Origin: Polaromonas sp. C04 | GTDB lineage: Bacteria > Pseudomonadota > Gammaproteobacteria > Burkholderiales > Burkholderiaceae_C | DNA length: 64,000 nt | Direction of reading: 5' to 3' | NCBI RefSeq assembly: GCF_002002705.1 | Contig: NZ_MUNS01000023.1 | Coordinates: 62,001-126,000 of the forward strand | Shown here: positions 9,361-17,018 of the stretch, one piece after another | Layout of the letters: every line of letters begins with the position of its first letter | Position numbering within the stretch: the stretch's first letter is position 1 | Position numbers and translations under genes: made by a program | The notes under the pieces: model-generated | The model's database searches: none | Told to the model about the DNA's origin: nothing | The model's input: only the letters and a program-made list of their open reading frames with translations

Positions 9361-11061
9361 ATGACACGTCCCTTGCGCGCTTCGATCCCGGCTGATTCGG
9401 TGGCGGGGTTATCGGTTGCCAGCATCTTGCTGCCGCAAGCCGTGGCGTATGCGGCCATCGCGCATCTCAGCATTCAGCACGCCATCGTTGCGGCGCTGGC
9501 GGGCCTGGTTTGCTACGCGGTGGTCGGCGGCAGCCGCTTCGCCGTAGTGGCGCCCACGTCATCGACCGCGGCCTTGCTCGCTGCGGCCGTGCTCTCGCTG
9601 AACCCGACCGGAGATGCCGACAGCAGCGCATTGGCGGTCGGGCTGGTGATCATGACCGGCCTCGGCCTGCTGCTGGTGGCCGGTGCCCGGTTAGGGCGCT
9701 TGTCGGCCTTCGTTTCGCGCCCGGTCCTGCACGGGTTCTCGTTCGGGCTGGCGCTGACCATCATCATCAACCAGTTGCCGATCCTGGTGGGCTTCGGCTT
9801 CGGCGTCAACGCCAGCGGCGGCAATCCTGTCCGGCTGCTGGCTGAATTGCTGGCGCAGGCGAATCATTGGGCGCTCTGGAGCGTGGCGGTCGGCGGCGGG
9901 GCGCTCGCGCTGATGCTGCTACTGGCGCGCCGGCCCAAAGTGCCGGGAGCGCTCGCGGTGCTGGCCCTGGGCATCGGCCTGGCCTACGCGGTGGACCTGA
10001 ACGAACTGCACGTGGCAACGGTGGGGCCCATCGCGTTGACGCTACCCAGCGTGGGGCTGCCGCAATTGTCGATGGACCGCTGGCTGCGCATTGCGGAGTT
10101 GGCGGGCGGCCTGCTGGTCATTGTTTTTGCGGAATCCTGGGGCAGCGTTCGCAGCATGGCGCTGCTCCACGGCGATGCGATCGAGCCCAACCGCGAGTTG
10201 TGGGCCATTGGCACGTCAAATCTGGTTTCCGGCCTGTTGCAGGGGATGCCCGTTGGGGCCGGCTTTTCGGTCACCGCAGCCAATGAGGCGGCCGGGGCGC
10301 AAAGCAAGGGGGCAGCCGTGGTCTGTGCCGCGGCGGTGCTGTTGCTCGTGCTGTTTGGCAAGTCGTTGATCGAGCATATTCCCCAACCTGTTCTTGCCGC
10401 CGCCGTGATCAGCGCCCTGATGCACGCATTGAGCCCGGGGCCGCTGCTGATCCTCTGGCGCGTGAATCGGGATCAGTACGTCGCGCTCGCGGCGGTTGCC
10501 GCCGTGCTCGCGTTCGGTCTGTTGCATGGCATGTTGATCGCCATCGCCCTGTCGCTGGCCTCGGCCATCCGCGCGTTCAGCCAGCCGGTTGTCAGGGAGT
10601 TGGCCGAGCTGGATCAGAGCCGCAACTACATCGACCGTGACAGCCACCCGGAGGCCCGACCCCACGACAAAATATTGATCCTGCGCCCGGAGGAGCCGCT
10701 TTTCTTTGCCAGTGTTGAAGGCGTGCTGGTTGAAACCATGGCGCGGCTGGAGGCGCGCAGCGACCTCACGGTGTTGATTCTCAGCCTGGAGCAAAGCGCG
10801 GACCTGGACAGCACGGCGGCCGAATGCCTGGTGGATCTGTGTCGCATGCTCGAGCGCCGCGGGAAAACGCTGCTGCTGGCGCGGGTGAAAGATCCGGTGC
10901 GCCAACTATTGCTGAAGATGGAGCCGGCGCTCTTCGAGAACCGGCTGTTCTGGAGTGTTGCCGATGCGGTAGCCAGTGCTACCCGGCTGCTGCAGGAGGG
11001 CGCTGATCCCTTAGTTGGCGGGGGCGGGGAGGGCCGCGGCAGGCATCTGCAATCCCAGTAG
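9361..11061 (+). CDS. SulP family anion permease with STAS domain
   Basis: 566 residues. SulP proteins are inner-membrane transporters of sulfate, bicarbonate or dicarboxylates. The start DSVAGLSVASILLPQAVAYAAIA matches the family's first helices, followed by about ten more hydrophobic spans up to residue 415 (VVAPTSSTAALLAAAVLSL, GFSFGLALTIIINQLP). From about residue 440 a STAS domain follows (KILILRPEEPLFFASVEGVL... LDSTAAECLVDLCRML). The central AFAESWGSVRSMA-type segment and GMPVGAGFSVTAANEAAGAQSKGAA are also typical. The substrate is unknown. The last 51 bases overlap, tail to tail, the end of the DsbG-like gene on the other strand. Confidence 0.92.
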   Translation: MTRPLRASIPADSVAGLSVASILLPQAVAYAAIAHLSIQHAIVAALAGLVCYAVVGGSRFAVVAPTSSTAALLAAAVLSLNPTGDADSSALAVGLVIMTGLGLLLVAGARLGRLSAFVSRPVLHGFSFGLALTIIINQLPILVGFGFGVNASGGNPVRLLAELLAQANHWALWSVAVGGGALALMLLLARRPKVPGALAVLALGIGLAYAVDLNELHVATVGPIALTLPSVGLPQLSMDRWLRIAELAGGLLVIVFAESWGSVRSMALLHGDAIEPNRELWAIGTSNLVSGLLQGMPVGAGFSVTAANEAAGAQSKGAAVVCAAAVLLLVLFGKSLIEHIPQPVLAAAVISALMHALSPGPLLILWRVNRDQYVALAAVAAVLAFGLLHGMLIAIALSLASAIRAFSQPVVRELAELDQSRNYIDRDSHPEARPHDKILILRPEEPLFFASVEGVLVETMARLEARSDLTVLILSLEQSADLDSTAAECLVDLCRMLERRGKTLLLARVKDPVRQLLLKMEPALFENRLFWSVADAVASATRLLQEGADPLVGGGGEGRGRHLQSQ

Positions 11062-11628
11062 CGTTGCGAGTGCTGCGGTCCCGGAAGCGCCTTCCTGCGT
11101 TACCAGCGCGCCGGTCCGGGCGTTCGCGGCGACGATGGTCGGGATGGAGCCAAAACCGAAACGGGTCATCAAGTCGGTGTTTTTCCTGACCTCGGCCCTT
11201 TGTGCGTCCATGTCACCGCTGGCCGTGATACCGCCCTGATGGGCGCGCATCGAGGCTTCGTGCGCATCCATCGCGCTGACCGGGTCTTTGGCGGCGAGCA
11301 GGGCGGCGCCCTGCTCCGTGCTCGCCGGGTTCAGCAGGCCGACTGGAATCCAGACGAATTTCGCCTGGGGTATCAGCGGCTTGGCGGCGTCCCACAGCTC
11401 CGCACAGTGCGGGCATTGGGCATCAAAGAAAACGTAGACCGTATGCGCGCTCATTGGCGCCCCCACCGTGAAACCTTTGGCGTCGGCCGTGACGGCGGCA
11501 ATGGAGACGGGCTGGGACGCGGCCTTCGCGGTGGTGTCGGCACCCGCTGTGCTGCCGGGCGCCTTGTTGCAGCCGGCAAGTAGAAGGGACACCGCTACGA
11601 TCGCGGCGCAGAGGAACTTGGTGTTCAT
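11011..11628 (-). CDS. DsbG/DsbC-like thiol:disulfide interchange lipoprotein
   Basis: 205 residues from ATG 11628; the frame extends to 11694, but MNTKFLCAAIVAVSLLLAGC is a textbook lipoprotein signal (lipobox LAGC, acylated C20). Residues about 60-200 have a thioredoxin fold with the redox motif CPHC (C72, C75) after VYVFFDA, and the cis-Pro region FGFGSIPTIV. Length and motif fit a periplasmic disulfide isomerase/reductase of the DsbC/DsbG group, but the N-terminal dimerisation domain is short, so DsbG-like is as far as I go. Anchoring to a membrane by lipid is unusual for classical DsbG. The 3' end runs 51 bases into the SulP gene. Confidence 0.85.
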   Translation of the reverse strand: MNTKFLCAAIVAVSLLLAGCNKAPGSTAGADTTAKAASQPVSIAAVTADAKGFTVGAPMSAHTVYVFFDAQCPHCAELWDAAKPLIPQAKFVWIPVGLLNPASTEQGAALLAAKDPVSAMDAHEASMRAHQGGITASGDMDAQRAEVRKNTDLMTRFGFGSIPTIVAANARTGALVTQEGASGTAALATLLGLQMPAAALPAPAN

Positions 11629-11682
11629 GATGGTCAAGAGAGTGGAGGGGGCTTCGGGCAAGAAACGCAGAGCATACCAAGC

Positions 11683-11714
11683 GCCAAAATACAAATGGCA
11701 CCCGTAGGTGCCAT
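11683..11714 (-). terminator. Rho-independent terminator downstream of the phasin gene
   Basis: Perfect 8-bp stem ATGGCACC (11695-11702) / GGTGCCAT (11707-11714) with a 4-nt loop. On the minus strand it is followed by TTTGTATTTTGG. It lies 33 bases past the phasin stop. A second small hairpin, CTGCC-CCGA-GGCAG, is at 11727-11740. Confidence 0.75.
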
Positions 11715-11746
11715 CTGATCGTCACTGCCCCGAGGCAGCCTGTGAT

Positions 11747-12292
11747 TTAAGCTGCGCGCGTGGCTTTTTTAACCGCATCGACGGCTTGCGTGGTCACTGC
11801 CGTGAACTGCGACTGAGCCGCTTCCACTGCCTTCTTGGCCGAAGCCTGGGCCGACTCGACGGTGGACTGACCCGCGGTCAGCGCGCTCTTGAAGGCGGCA
11901 ACAGCGGATTCGGTTCCAGCGGGAGCGTTCTTTGCGAGGTTTTCGAGCACGCCGTTGAACGCCTTCTGCGCTTCAACCGTCTTGGCTTCTACGGCCTTGA
12001 CAAACTCTGCGCCGCTGGCGGCCAGAATGGTCTGGACGTGCTGGAGGTAGGCGACAGATTTCTCGGCCAGCGGCTTGAGCGTGCCAGATTGCAAAGCCAG
12101 AAACTCCTGGGCGTCTTTGGCGCCCAGAACGGCCTGGACATGGCCGAACGACTCGTCCAGCAGAGCCTTGGAGGCGGTCATGTTCAACTCGACCAGCTTT
12201 TCCATGCTGGCGTGAGCCTGGGACGCCAGGCCTTCGAGGGCTTGCGCATTTGCTTTGTTGGTGGCGATGAATTGTTCGGCGGTGTTGTTCAT
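11747..12292 (-). CDS. phaP: phasin family protein (polyhydroxyalkanoate granule-associated)
   Basis: 181 residues, almost entirely alpha-helical and Ala/Lys/Glu-rich, with the phasin_2 layout: TAEQFIATNKANAQALEGLA, KLVELNMTASKALLDESFGHVQAVLGAKDAQEFLALQ, then an amphipathic tail ending AVDAVKKATRAA. Phasins coat PHA storage granules, control their size and number, and are among the most abundant proteins during storage. Its own promoter region (12293-12480) carries a near-palindrome at 12340-12358, and a strong terminator follows, so it is probably a single-gene transcript. No PHA synthase lies in the window. Confidence 0.93.
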   Translation of the reverse strand: MNNTAEQFIATNKANAQALEGLASQAHASMEKLVELNMTASKALLDESFGHVQAVLGAKDAQEFLALQSGTLKPLAEKSVAYLQHVQTILAASGAEFVKAVEAKTVEAQKAFNGVLENLAKNAPAGTESAVAAFKSALTAGQSTVESAQASAKKAVEAAQSQFTAVTTQAVDAVKKATRAA

Positions 12293-12339
12293 GTCTATTT
12301 CCTTGAGTCTGGTTAAACGGATCGGGTGCCTGCTTCATT

Positions 12340-12358
12340 TATGTTGCAGTGCAGCATA
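12340..12358. promoter_or_regulatory. near-palindrome upstream of the phasin gene, possible PhaR-type operator
   Basis: TATGTTGCAGTGCAGCATA matches its own reverse complement at 16 of 19 positions and sits 48 bases before the phasin start. PHA-responsive repressors (PhaR) bind TGC/GCA-rich repeats upstream of phasin genes. Assignment to PhaR is inference from position and composition. Confidence 0.4.
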
Positions 12359-12478
12359 GACGAATTATAGGGATAACCCGGAGTTGATGGTGATGTTTTG
12401 CGCATCCCGCCCCTCATTAGGGATCTTGGTCTATCGGCGATAGCCTCCAGCCGCAGGGTGCATGGCAGTGTCGCCAGG

Positions 12479-12520
12479 TTGACATGTCGCCTGTGTGTAC
12501 ATACAATGTCCATGTACATA
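12479..12520 (+). promoter_or_regulatory. near-consensus sigma-70 promoter overlapped by two TGTACATA repeats
   Basis: -35 TTGACA (12479-12484), 17-nt spacer, -10 TACAAT (12502-12507). Direct copies of TGTACATA, itself built on the palindrome TGTACA, lie at 12496-12503 and 12513-12520 and flank the -10 box. The arrangement suits repression by a small dimeric DNA-binding protein, and the first gene downstream looks like one. Confidence 0.7.
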
Positions 12521-12543
12521 TCAACTCCGTTGGAGCAATTCAA

Positions 12544-12843
12544 ATGGCAGCAGCTGTAGAGCGAATCGTTGTGCAGGCGACGGCGCAGGACAAGAGGATC
12601 ATCGCCGCCAAGGCGAAGAAGCTGGACATTCCGGTTTCTGAATTGATGCGGCGCGGCGCGTTCGCCTACGAATCGAGCGAATCGGACGCGGAACTTGGCG
12701 CGCTGGCGGACGCGGCCAAAGGAGCCGCTGACCGCGCCGGTGCGGCGATTGATGACGCCTTGAGCTTCATCGAAGCCAGCAATAGCCGGATTGCGGCGAT
12801 GGAAGCCAAGGCTGCGAAGGCCTCTGCGCGAAGGACCGCCTGA
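12544..12843 (+). CDS. small ribbon-helix-helix-like protein with coiled-coil tail, hypothetical
   Basis: 99 residues from ATG 12544, preceded by TTGGAG. The frame is open from 12484, but that part contains the promoter. Residues 5-12 (VERIVVQA) look like the beta-strand, and DKRIIAAKAKKLDIPVSELMRRGAFAY like the two helices, of an Arc/MetJ-type DNA-binding fold. The rest is Ala-rich helix (AIDDALSFIEASNSRIAAMEAKAAKA). Fold assignment is by pattern only. The stop overlaps the next start (TGATG), so the pair is co-translated. The promoter with twin TGTACATA boxes suggests autoregulation. I do not recognise a named family; antitoxin or plasmid/phage-maintenance regulator are possibilities, not claims. 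Confidence 0.65.
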   Translation: MAAAVERIVVQATAQDKRIIAAKAKKLDIPVSELMRRGAFAYESSESDAELGALADAAKGAADRAGAAIDDALSFIEASNSRIAAMEAKAAKASARRTA

Positions 12844-13037
12844 TGGGCGTTACGGAAAAGATTTGGGGAGCCTTTACCTCCGTGATCAAGCTGGAGGATA
12901 AGGTCGACCGCCAGGTTGAGGCAATGAAGCATCAGCAGAGCAAGATCGAAGACCTCACAGGCCGGGTTATCCGGCTGGAGGCGCAGCTGGAATTGCTCAC
13001 CGGGGCGGCCCTGGTCAAGAAGCTCAAGGGCGATTGA
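12843..13037 (+). CDS. small coiled-coil protein, hypothetical
   Basis: 64 residues, coupled to the preceding gene by a one-base TGATG overlap. The N-terminus MGVTEKIWGAFTSVIKLEDKVDR is amphipathic and could lie on a membrane. The centre (HQQSKIEDLTGRVIRLEAQLELL) has clear heptad spacing of Ile/Leu/Val and should form a coiled coil. No catalytic motif. I have a loose memory of similar short proteins next to small regulators in other proteobacteria, without known function. It probably forms a complex with, or is regulated together with, the RHH-like protein. Confidence 0.65.
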   Translation: MGVTEKIWGAFTSVIKLEDKVDRQVEAMKHQQSKIEDLTGRVIRLEAQLELLTGAALVKKLKGD

Positions 13038-13246
13038 GCAAGTCCGAGCGATCGAAAGAATGAGAATCCCCATCGGCACGCGCCAGGGTTCTCAAACGCG
13101 TTGCTGAGGGGCAGAGTGAAGTAATCACGTTGGCTGGGATAGGTTGCTCCGACAGCAAAGCAATGCTCATGAATTTTCATTTTAATAATTTAACATAATA
13201 TACATCGTATAAAGTACAAGCAACGTCATTTAAAGAGACATTTCCA

Positions 13247-13738
13247 ATGCAGGGACGCTCACGCACCAAGCCAGGCTTGGGCCTCGCCACCATCTTTTTT
13301 CACATCCGAACGACACGCGACAAGGCCACGCGAAGAAGCTGGCAGCGTCGCGCGCGGCTTGCATTGGCGCAGATAGATTGGCTCACGCCCGCCGAGCGGC
13401 ATGAAATCTGCGCGGTATGGTCGCGCCCGGATGCAGTGCGCATAGACAGTGCGGCCATGCGCAAGCTGATGGGAAGCAGCGCGCCGCGCAGCGAGTGGGA
13501 AACCATCCCGGCCCGTTCCGTGATGCGCGCACGCTTTGATGGCGCGGGCCGTCGGCGCCGCCGGATCAGGAACCCCGAACTATGCCGGCCCGGGCTTTGG
13601 CACGGCGAGCCCGCGAACGATCAAACCTTTTCAACCGGGAATGACGCCAGCCGCGTCAGCCCGGCTTCCAGCGTCATGGCCGGTTTCATCCTTCCAGCCG
13701 CCGCCCAGGGCTTTGTAGAGCGACACGGTCGCCTTTAA
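13247..13738 (+). CDS. doubtful ORF, Arg-rich, overlapping the outer membrane factor gene
   Basis: 163 codons from ATG 13247. The region just upstream (13160-13225) is strikingly AT-rich for this genome and promoter-like. Residues 1-90 (FFHIRTTRDKATRRSWQRRARLALAQIDWLTPAERHEICAVW) read like a plausible small basic protein. After about residue 100 the sequence becomes Arg-rich low complexity and the last 108 bases overlap the opposite-strand efflux gene. I do not recognise it. It may be a decayed or shorter gene, or no gene. Confidence 0.25.
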   Translation: MQGRSRTKPGLGLATIFFHIRTTRDKATRRSWQRRARLALAQIDWLTPAERHEICAVWSRPDAVRIDSAAMRKLMGSSAPRSEWETIPARSVMRARFDGAGRRRRRIRNPELCRPGLWHGEPANDQTFSTGNDASRVSPASSVMAGFILPAAAQGFVERHGRL

Positions 13739-15088
13739 TCGCTTTAGCTTGAGCTGGCCCAATTCGTTCTGCACCCCGGCGAGCGAGCGTTGCGTGTCGA
13801 GCACCGTCATCAAGTCTTCGGCGCCGGCGCGATAGCGCGCCTCCGAAAGATTGAACGCCAGGCGTGCCTGCTCCCATTCCGTTTGCTTGAGCCTGTCCTG
13901 CTCGGCCAGATTGCGAATCTGCCCGAGCGCGTTGTCGACTTCCGCGAAAGCGGCAATCACGGTCGAGCGATATATCTGCAGCAGCTCCTGTTTCTGTTCA
14001 AGCGCCAATGCCTGCTGGTTTTTAAGACGGTCCGCATCAAAAATCGGCGCCACGATTCCCGCCCCAAAATTCATCAGCAGGTTGGGCGCGTTCACCAACG
14101 AAAGCAGCGCACTGCTTTGTCCGCCCGCCGAACCGGATAGGTTGATACTGGGAAAAAGCGCCGCGTGCGCCGCCATGACATTGGCGTTGGCAGCCGCCAG
14201 GTTGGCCTCGGCAGCCCGTATATCAGGACGGCGCGCCAGCAGCTCCGACGGCAAGCCCGGCGATACCTCCGGCAACAGGATGCTGCCCAGGCCCTGTCCG
14301 GAAACCGTGAAGGACTGGGCCGGACGACCCAGCAGGACCGCCAGGGCGGTACGCGCTTCGCGCTCCTGCTGCAACAGACTGGGAATCACGGCCTGTTCAC
14401 CGGCCACGACGGAACGCTGCCTTGCCAGATCGAGCGGCGACGTGGCACCGGCGCGGCTTTGCGCCTCGACCAGTTTCAGCACGCGCTGCGCGTTGGCGAC
14501 ATTTTCCCGGGCAATCGCCAGCTGGTCGCGCAAAGACAGGACCTGCAGATACGTTGACACGATGCCGGTTGTCACGGTCAGGGCCACCGTCTCACGGTCA
14601 AAGCGGTTGGCATCAAGGGACGCCTGCGCAGCGGCCAGACCCGCTTTGTTCTTGCCCCAGAAATCGACCTCGTAGCCGATTTCGAGCATGCTGCTGACAG
14701 CGTTTGTACCTCGTCCCCAGGGGATTTGCGAGGTGCGGCTGGCGCCGGCGGCAAGGTCCACATTGGGCAGCAACGGGGCGCCCGCAATGCGCGCCGTCGA
14801 TTCGGCCTGACGCACCCGCGCGACCGCTGCGGCAATCTCCAGATTGCTGGCTCTTCCCTCATTGACCAGCCCGGTCAACTCGGCACTGCCCAGCCGCTTC
14901 CACCAATCGCTGTCGGGCCAGATCTGTCCGCCGCCATTGGGCACCTGCCCCCACCCTGCAGGGATCTCCATCGCCAGCGCCGGTTCGTGCGGATCACTGA
15001 CATGGGCGCATCCGCCGAGCAGCAAACCGGCCGGCACGATGACCGACAGGTTCAACATATACGCTATCCGGAAATTTCGCATTTTCAA
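13631..15088 (-). CDS. outer membrane efflux lipoprotein, NodT/TolC family
   Basis: 485 residues. The N-terminus MKMRNFRIAYMLNLSVIVPAGLLLGGC carries a lipoprotein signal (lipobox LGGC). The mature part has the duplicated outer-membrane efflux domain: WWKRLGSAELTGLVNEG near the start, NLEIAAAVARVRQAES, LLARRPDIRAAEANLAAANANVMAAHAALFPSINLSGSAG (the typical family motif), and a second helical repeat ending LYKALGGGW. It forms the trimeric channel of a tripartite exporter. The start overlaps the stop of the adaptor gene by four bases. No pump gene accompanies the pair. Confidence 0.92.
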   Translation of the reverse strand: MKMRNFRIAYMLNLSVIVPAGLLLGGCAHVSDPHEPALAMEIPAGWGQVPNGGGQIWPDSDWWKRLGSAELTGLVNEGRASNLEIAAAVARVRQAESTARIAGAPLLPNVDLAAGASRTSQIPWGRGTNAVSSMLEIGYEVDFWGKNKAGLAAAQASLDANRFDRETVALTVTTGIVSTYLQVLSLRDQLAIARENVANAQRVLKLVEAQSRAGATSPLDLARQRSVVAGEQAVIPSLLQQEREARTALAVLLGRPAQSFTVSGQGLGSILLPEVSPGLPSELLARRPDIRAAEANLAAANANVMAAHAALFPSINLSGSAGGQSSALLSLVNAPNLLMNFGAGIVAPIFDADRLKNQQALALEQKQELLQIYRSTVIAAFAEVDNALGQIRNLAEQDRLKQTEWEQARLAFNLSEARYRAGAEDLMTVLDTQRSLAGVQNELGQLKLKRLKATVSLYKALGGGWKDETGHDAGSRADAAGVIPG

Positions 15089-16365
15089 TGGGATGTGGGG
15101 TGAGTCACGGGATTGACGGCGATCCGGTTGCCTGCCGCTGCCGGTGTGTTTGACGCGGGTGCGGCGGCCGGCACGTCGATGACAACCTGCTCTCCAGGCG
15201 TCAAACCCGACAACACTTGCGCCTGATGCTGGTTCCGGATCCCGATGCGAACCCTGCGTCGTTGAGGATGCTGGTTTGCGTCAAGAATTTTGAGGCTGTA
15301 CAGACCATCGCCGTCCGGCTTGCCCAGTGCCGCGACAGGAAGGATTGTGGCGTCATGCGCATGCGCGACGACAAAACTGACCTGCGTGCTCATGCCACTC
15401 ATCAATTGCAGATTCGCGTTGCCGACTTCGAACAGGACGTTGTAGAAGGTGTCCCTGCCCTGCTCGCCCGATCCGTCGGCCGGTACGGGAACGATTTGCC
15501 GAACCTTGCCATACCAGTGCTTGCCGGGATAGCCGGGTGTGGTGAAACTCGCGCTGGTGCCCTTGTGCAGGTGCGGTACATCAATCTCGGCGACGCGCGC
15601 CTGCACCGTCAATTTCGACAGGTCCGCGATGCGCACCAACGCCGGCGCCTGCTGATGCGCCGTTACCGCCTGTCCGGGACGCGCCGTCAGCGCGACGACG
15701 GTGCCTGAGAAAGGCGCCTTCACCTCGGTATGTTTGCGTGCTTCATCGTCATCCCGGGTGGCGGATTCAGTCTCCAGGATGCGCGCCTTGATGGCTTCCA
15801 CGCGTGCGGTGGCGGCCGTCATGGCGGCGCGACTGGATTCGAAAGATTCATCGCTGGTCGCGTGGTCCGTTTTCAGCTGCGTCTGGCGCTTGAACTGCAA
15901 TTGGGCAAAATCGAGCTGTGCCTGCTGCTCGGCCAATCCGGCGCGCAATCCGGCCAGTTGCGCCTGGTTGCCTTCCAGCCGTGCCACCGACACATTCGGT
16001 GCGATCTTGATGAGCAGCTTGCCAGCCTTCACCCCATCGCCGACCGCCACGAACACATCGCTGATCTCACCCGATATCGGCGCGCCCAAATCGGCATAGC
16101 GGAACAACTGCAGCTTGCCGGACGCGACAACGGTCTGTTCGATATCACCGCGCTGGACTTCCACAGTTTTGATCTTGACGGGCGGCGGGGGGGCAGGCGC
16201 GGCAGCGACGGGAGCACGCGAGCGCCCGTTCCACAAATACAAGCCAGCGACCAGCGCCAGCGCGACCGACAACGCAAATGCCGGAACCAGATATTGACGA
16301 TAGCGGTGGGGTGCCCCTGGCGCGGGCGCATGGGCCACCCTGATTTGCTCGGCTTGCACTACCAC
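15085..16365 (-). CDS. periplasmic adaptor (membrane fusion protein), MacA/HlyD type
   Basis: 426 residues from GTG 16365. A GTG at 16359 that shares a base with the ankyrin-gene stop is nine bases from AAGGG and is an equally good start. One N-terminal membrane helix (YLVPAFALSVALALVAGLYLW), then a Pro-rich spacer, lipoyl half (VVASGKLQLFRYADLGAPISGEI), a long alpha-hairpin (about 120-200: LAGLRAGLAEQQAQLDFAQLQFKRQ), the second lipoyl half (VKAPFSGTVVALTARPGQAV) and beta-barrel. The Lipoyl-hairpin layout and SGEISDVFVAVGDGVKAG resemble MacA, partner of the ABC pump MacB. No macB or RND gene is adjacent. The adaptor is joined directly to the outer-membrane factor. Confidence 0.88.
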   Translation of the reverse strand: MVVQAEQIRVAHAPAPGAPHRYRQYLVPAFALSVALALVAGLYLWNGRSRAPVAAAPAPPPPVKIKTVEVQRGDIEQTVVASGKLQLFRYADLGAPISGEISDVFVAVGDGVKAGKLLIKIAPNVSVARLEGNQAQLAGLRAGLAEQQAQLDFAQLQFKRQTQLKTDHATSDESFESSRAAMTAATARVEAIKARILETESATRDDDEARKHTEVKAPFSGTVVALTARPGQAVTAHQQAPALVRIADLSKLTVQARVAEIDVPHLHKGTSASFTTPGYPGKHWYGKVRQIVPVPADGSGEQGRDTFYNVLFEVGNANLQLMSGMSTQVSFVVAHAHDATILPVAALGKPDGDGLYSLKILDANQHPQRRRVRIGIRNQHQAQVLSGLTPGEQVVIDVPAAAPASNTPAAAGNRIAVNPVTHPTSH

Positions 16366-17018
16366 TTGCCCTTGGGCTGCCCGGCGCGCACGAACGCGGC
16401 AATCAGGTCGGCCGAATCCTGCCGGTTGGCACGTTGCGCAAAATTAATCGCGCTCAAGCCTTTCTGGTTCTTCAGCGTGGGGTCGGCTCCCTCATCGAGC
16501 AGCAGCTTGACGGCCGCGGGCGTTCCGTAGGAGGCGGCCATCATCAGCGGCGTGGTCCCGTTGGGCGACGCTGCATCGATGTACGCGCTGTTGTCGAGCA
16601 GCAGGCTCATGATTTCAAGGTGGCCGCCGGTCGCCGCGTAATGCAGCGGCGCCCAGCCGGGCTTGTTGACGTCGGCCCCCTTGGCGATCAGTTCGCGCAC
16701 CATGTCGAGCTCGCCCTTGAGCGCGGCGATCATGAGCGGGCTCTCGTCCTGCTGGTTGCGCACATTCACGTCAATTTTGGGCGCGTCCAGGAGCGCCTGC
16801 GCGGCCTTCAGCGCGGGCTCTGCCAGCGCCATCAGCAGGCCATTCTGGCCCTTGGGGTCCGGCGTGTTCGGGTCGAACCCGCGCGCGACGAGCGCCGTGA
16901 TGGTGCTGGCGTCATCTCGCCTGATGGCCACGAAGAAATCATTGTAGGAGTTGGCCGATGCGTAATTAAATCCAATTAAAACAATGAGGTAAATAATAGT
17001 TTTAAAGTAATTTCTCAT
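16359..17018 (-). CDS. periplasmic ankyrin-repeat protein
   Basis: 219 residues. The signal peptide MRNYFKTIIYLIVLIGFNYASA predicts export. The rest is about five ankyrin repeats: DPKGQNGLLMALAE, NQQDESPLMIAALKGELDMVRELIAKGADVN, WAPLHYAATGGHLEIMSLLLDNSAYIDA, NGTTPLMMAASYGTPAAVKLLLDEGADPTL, KGLSAINFAQRANRQDSADLI. Ankyrin repeats bind other proteins; periplasmic ones often guard or scaffold enzymes, but no partner is known here. The start overlaps the tatD stop by four bases and the end touches the adaptor start, so it is embedded in the operon. Confidence 0.9.
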   Translation of the reverse strand: MRNYFKTIIYLIVLIGFNYASANSYNDFFVAIRRDDASTITALVARGFDPNTPDPKGQNGLLMALAEPALKAAQALLDAPKIDVNVRNQQDESPLMIAALKGELDMVRELIAKGADVNKPGWAPLHYAATGGHLEIMSLLLDNSAYIDAASPNGTTPLMMAASYGTPAAVKLLLDEGADPTLKNQKGLSAINFAQRANRQDSADLIAAFVRAGQPKGKW

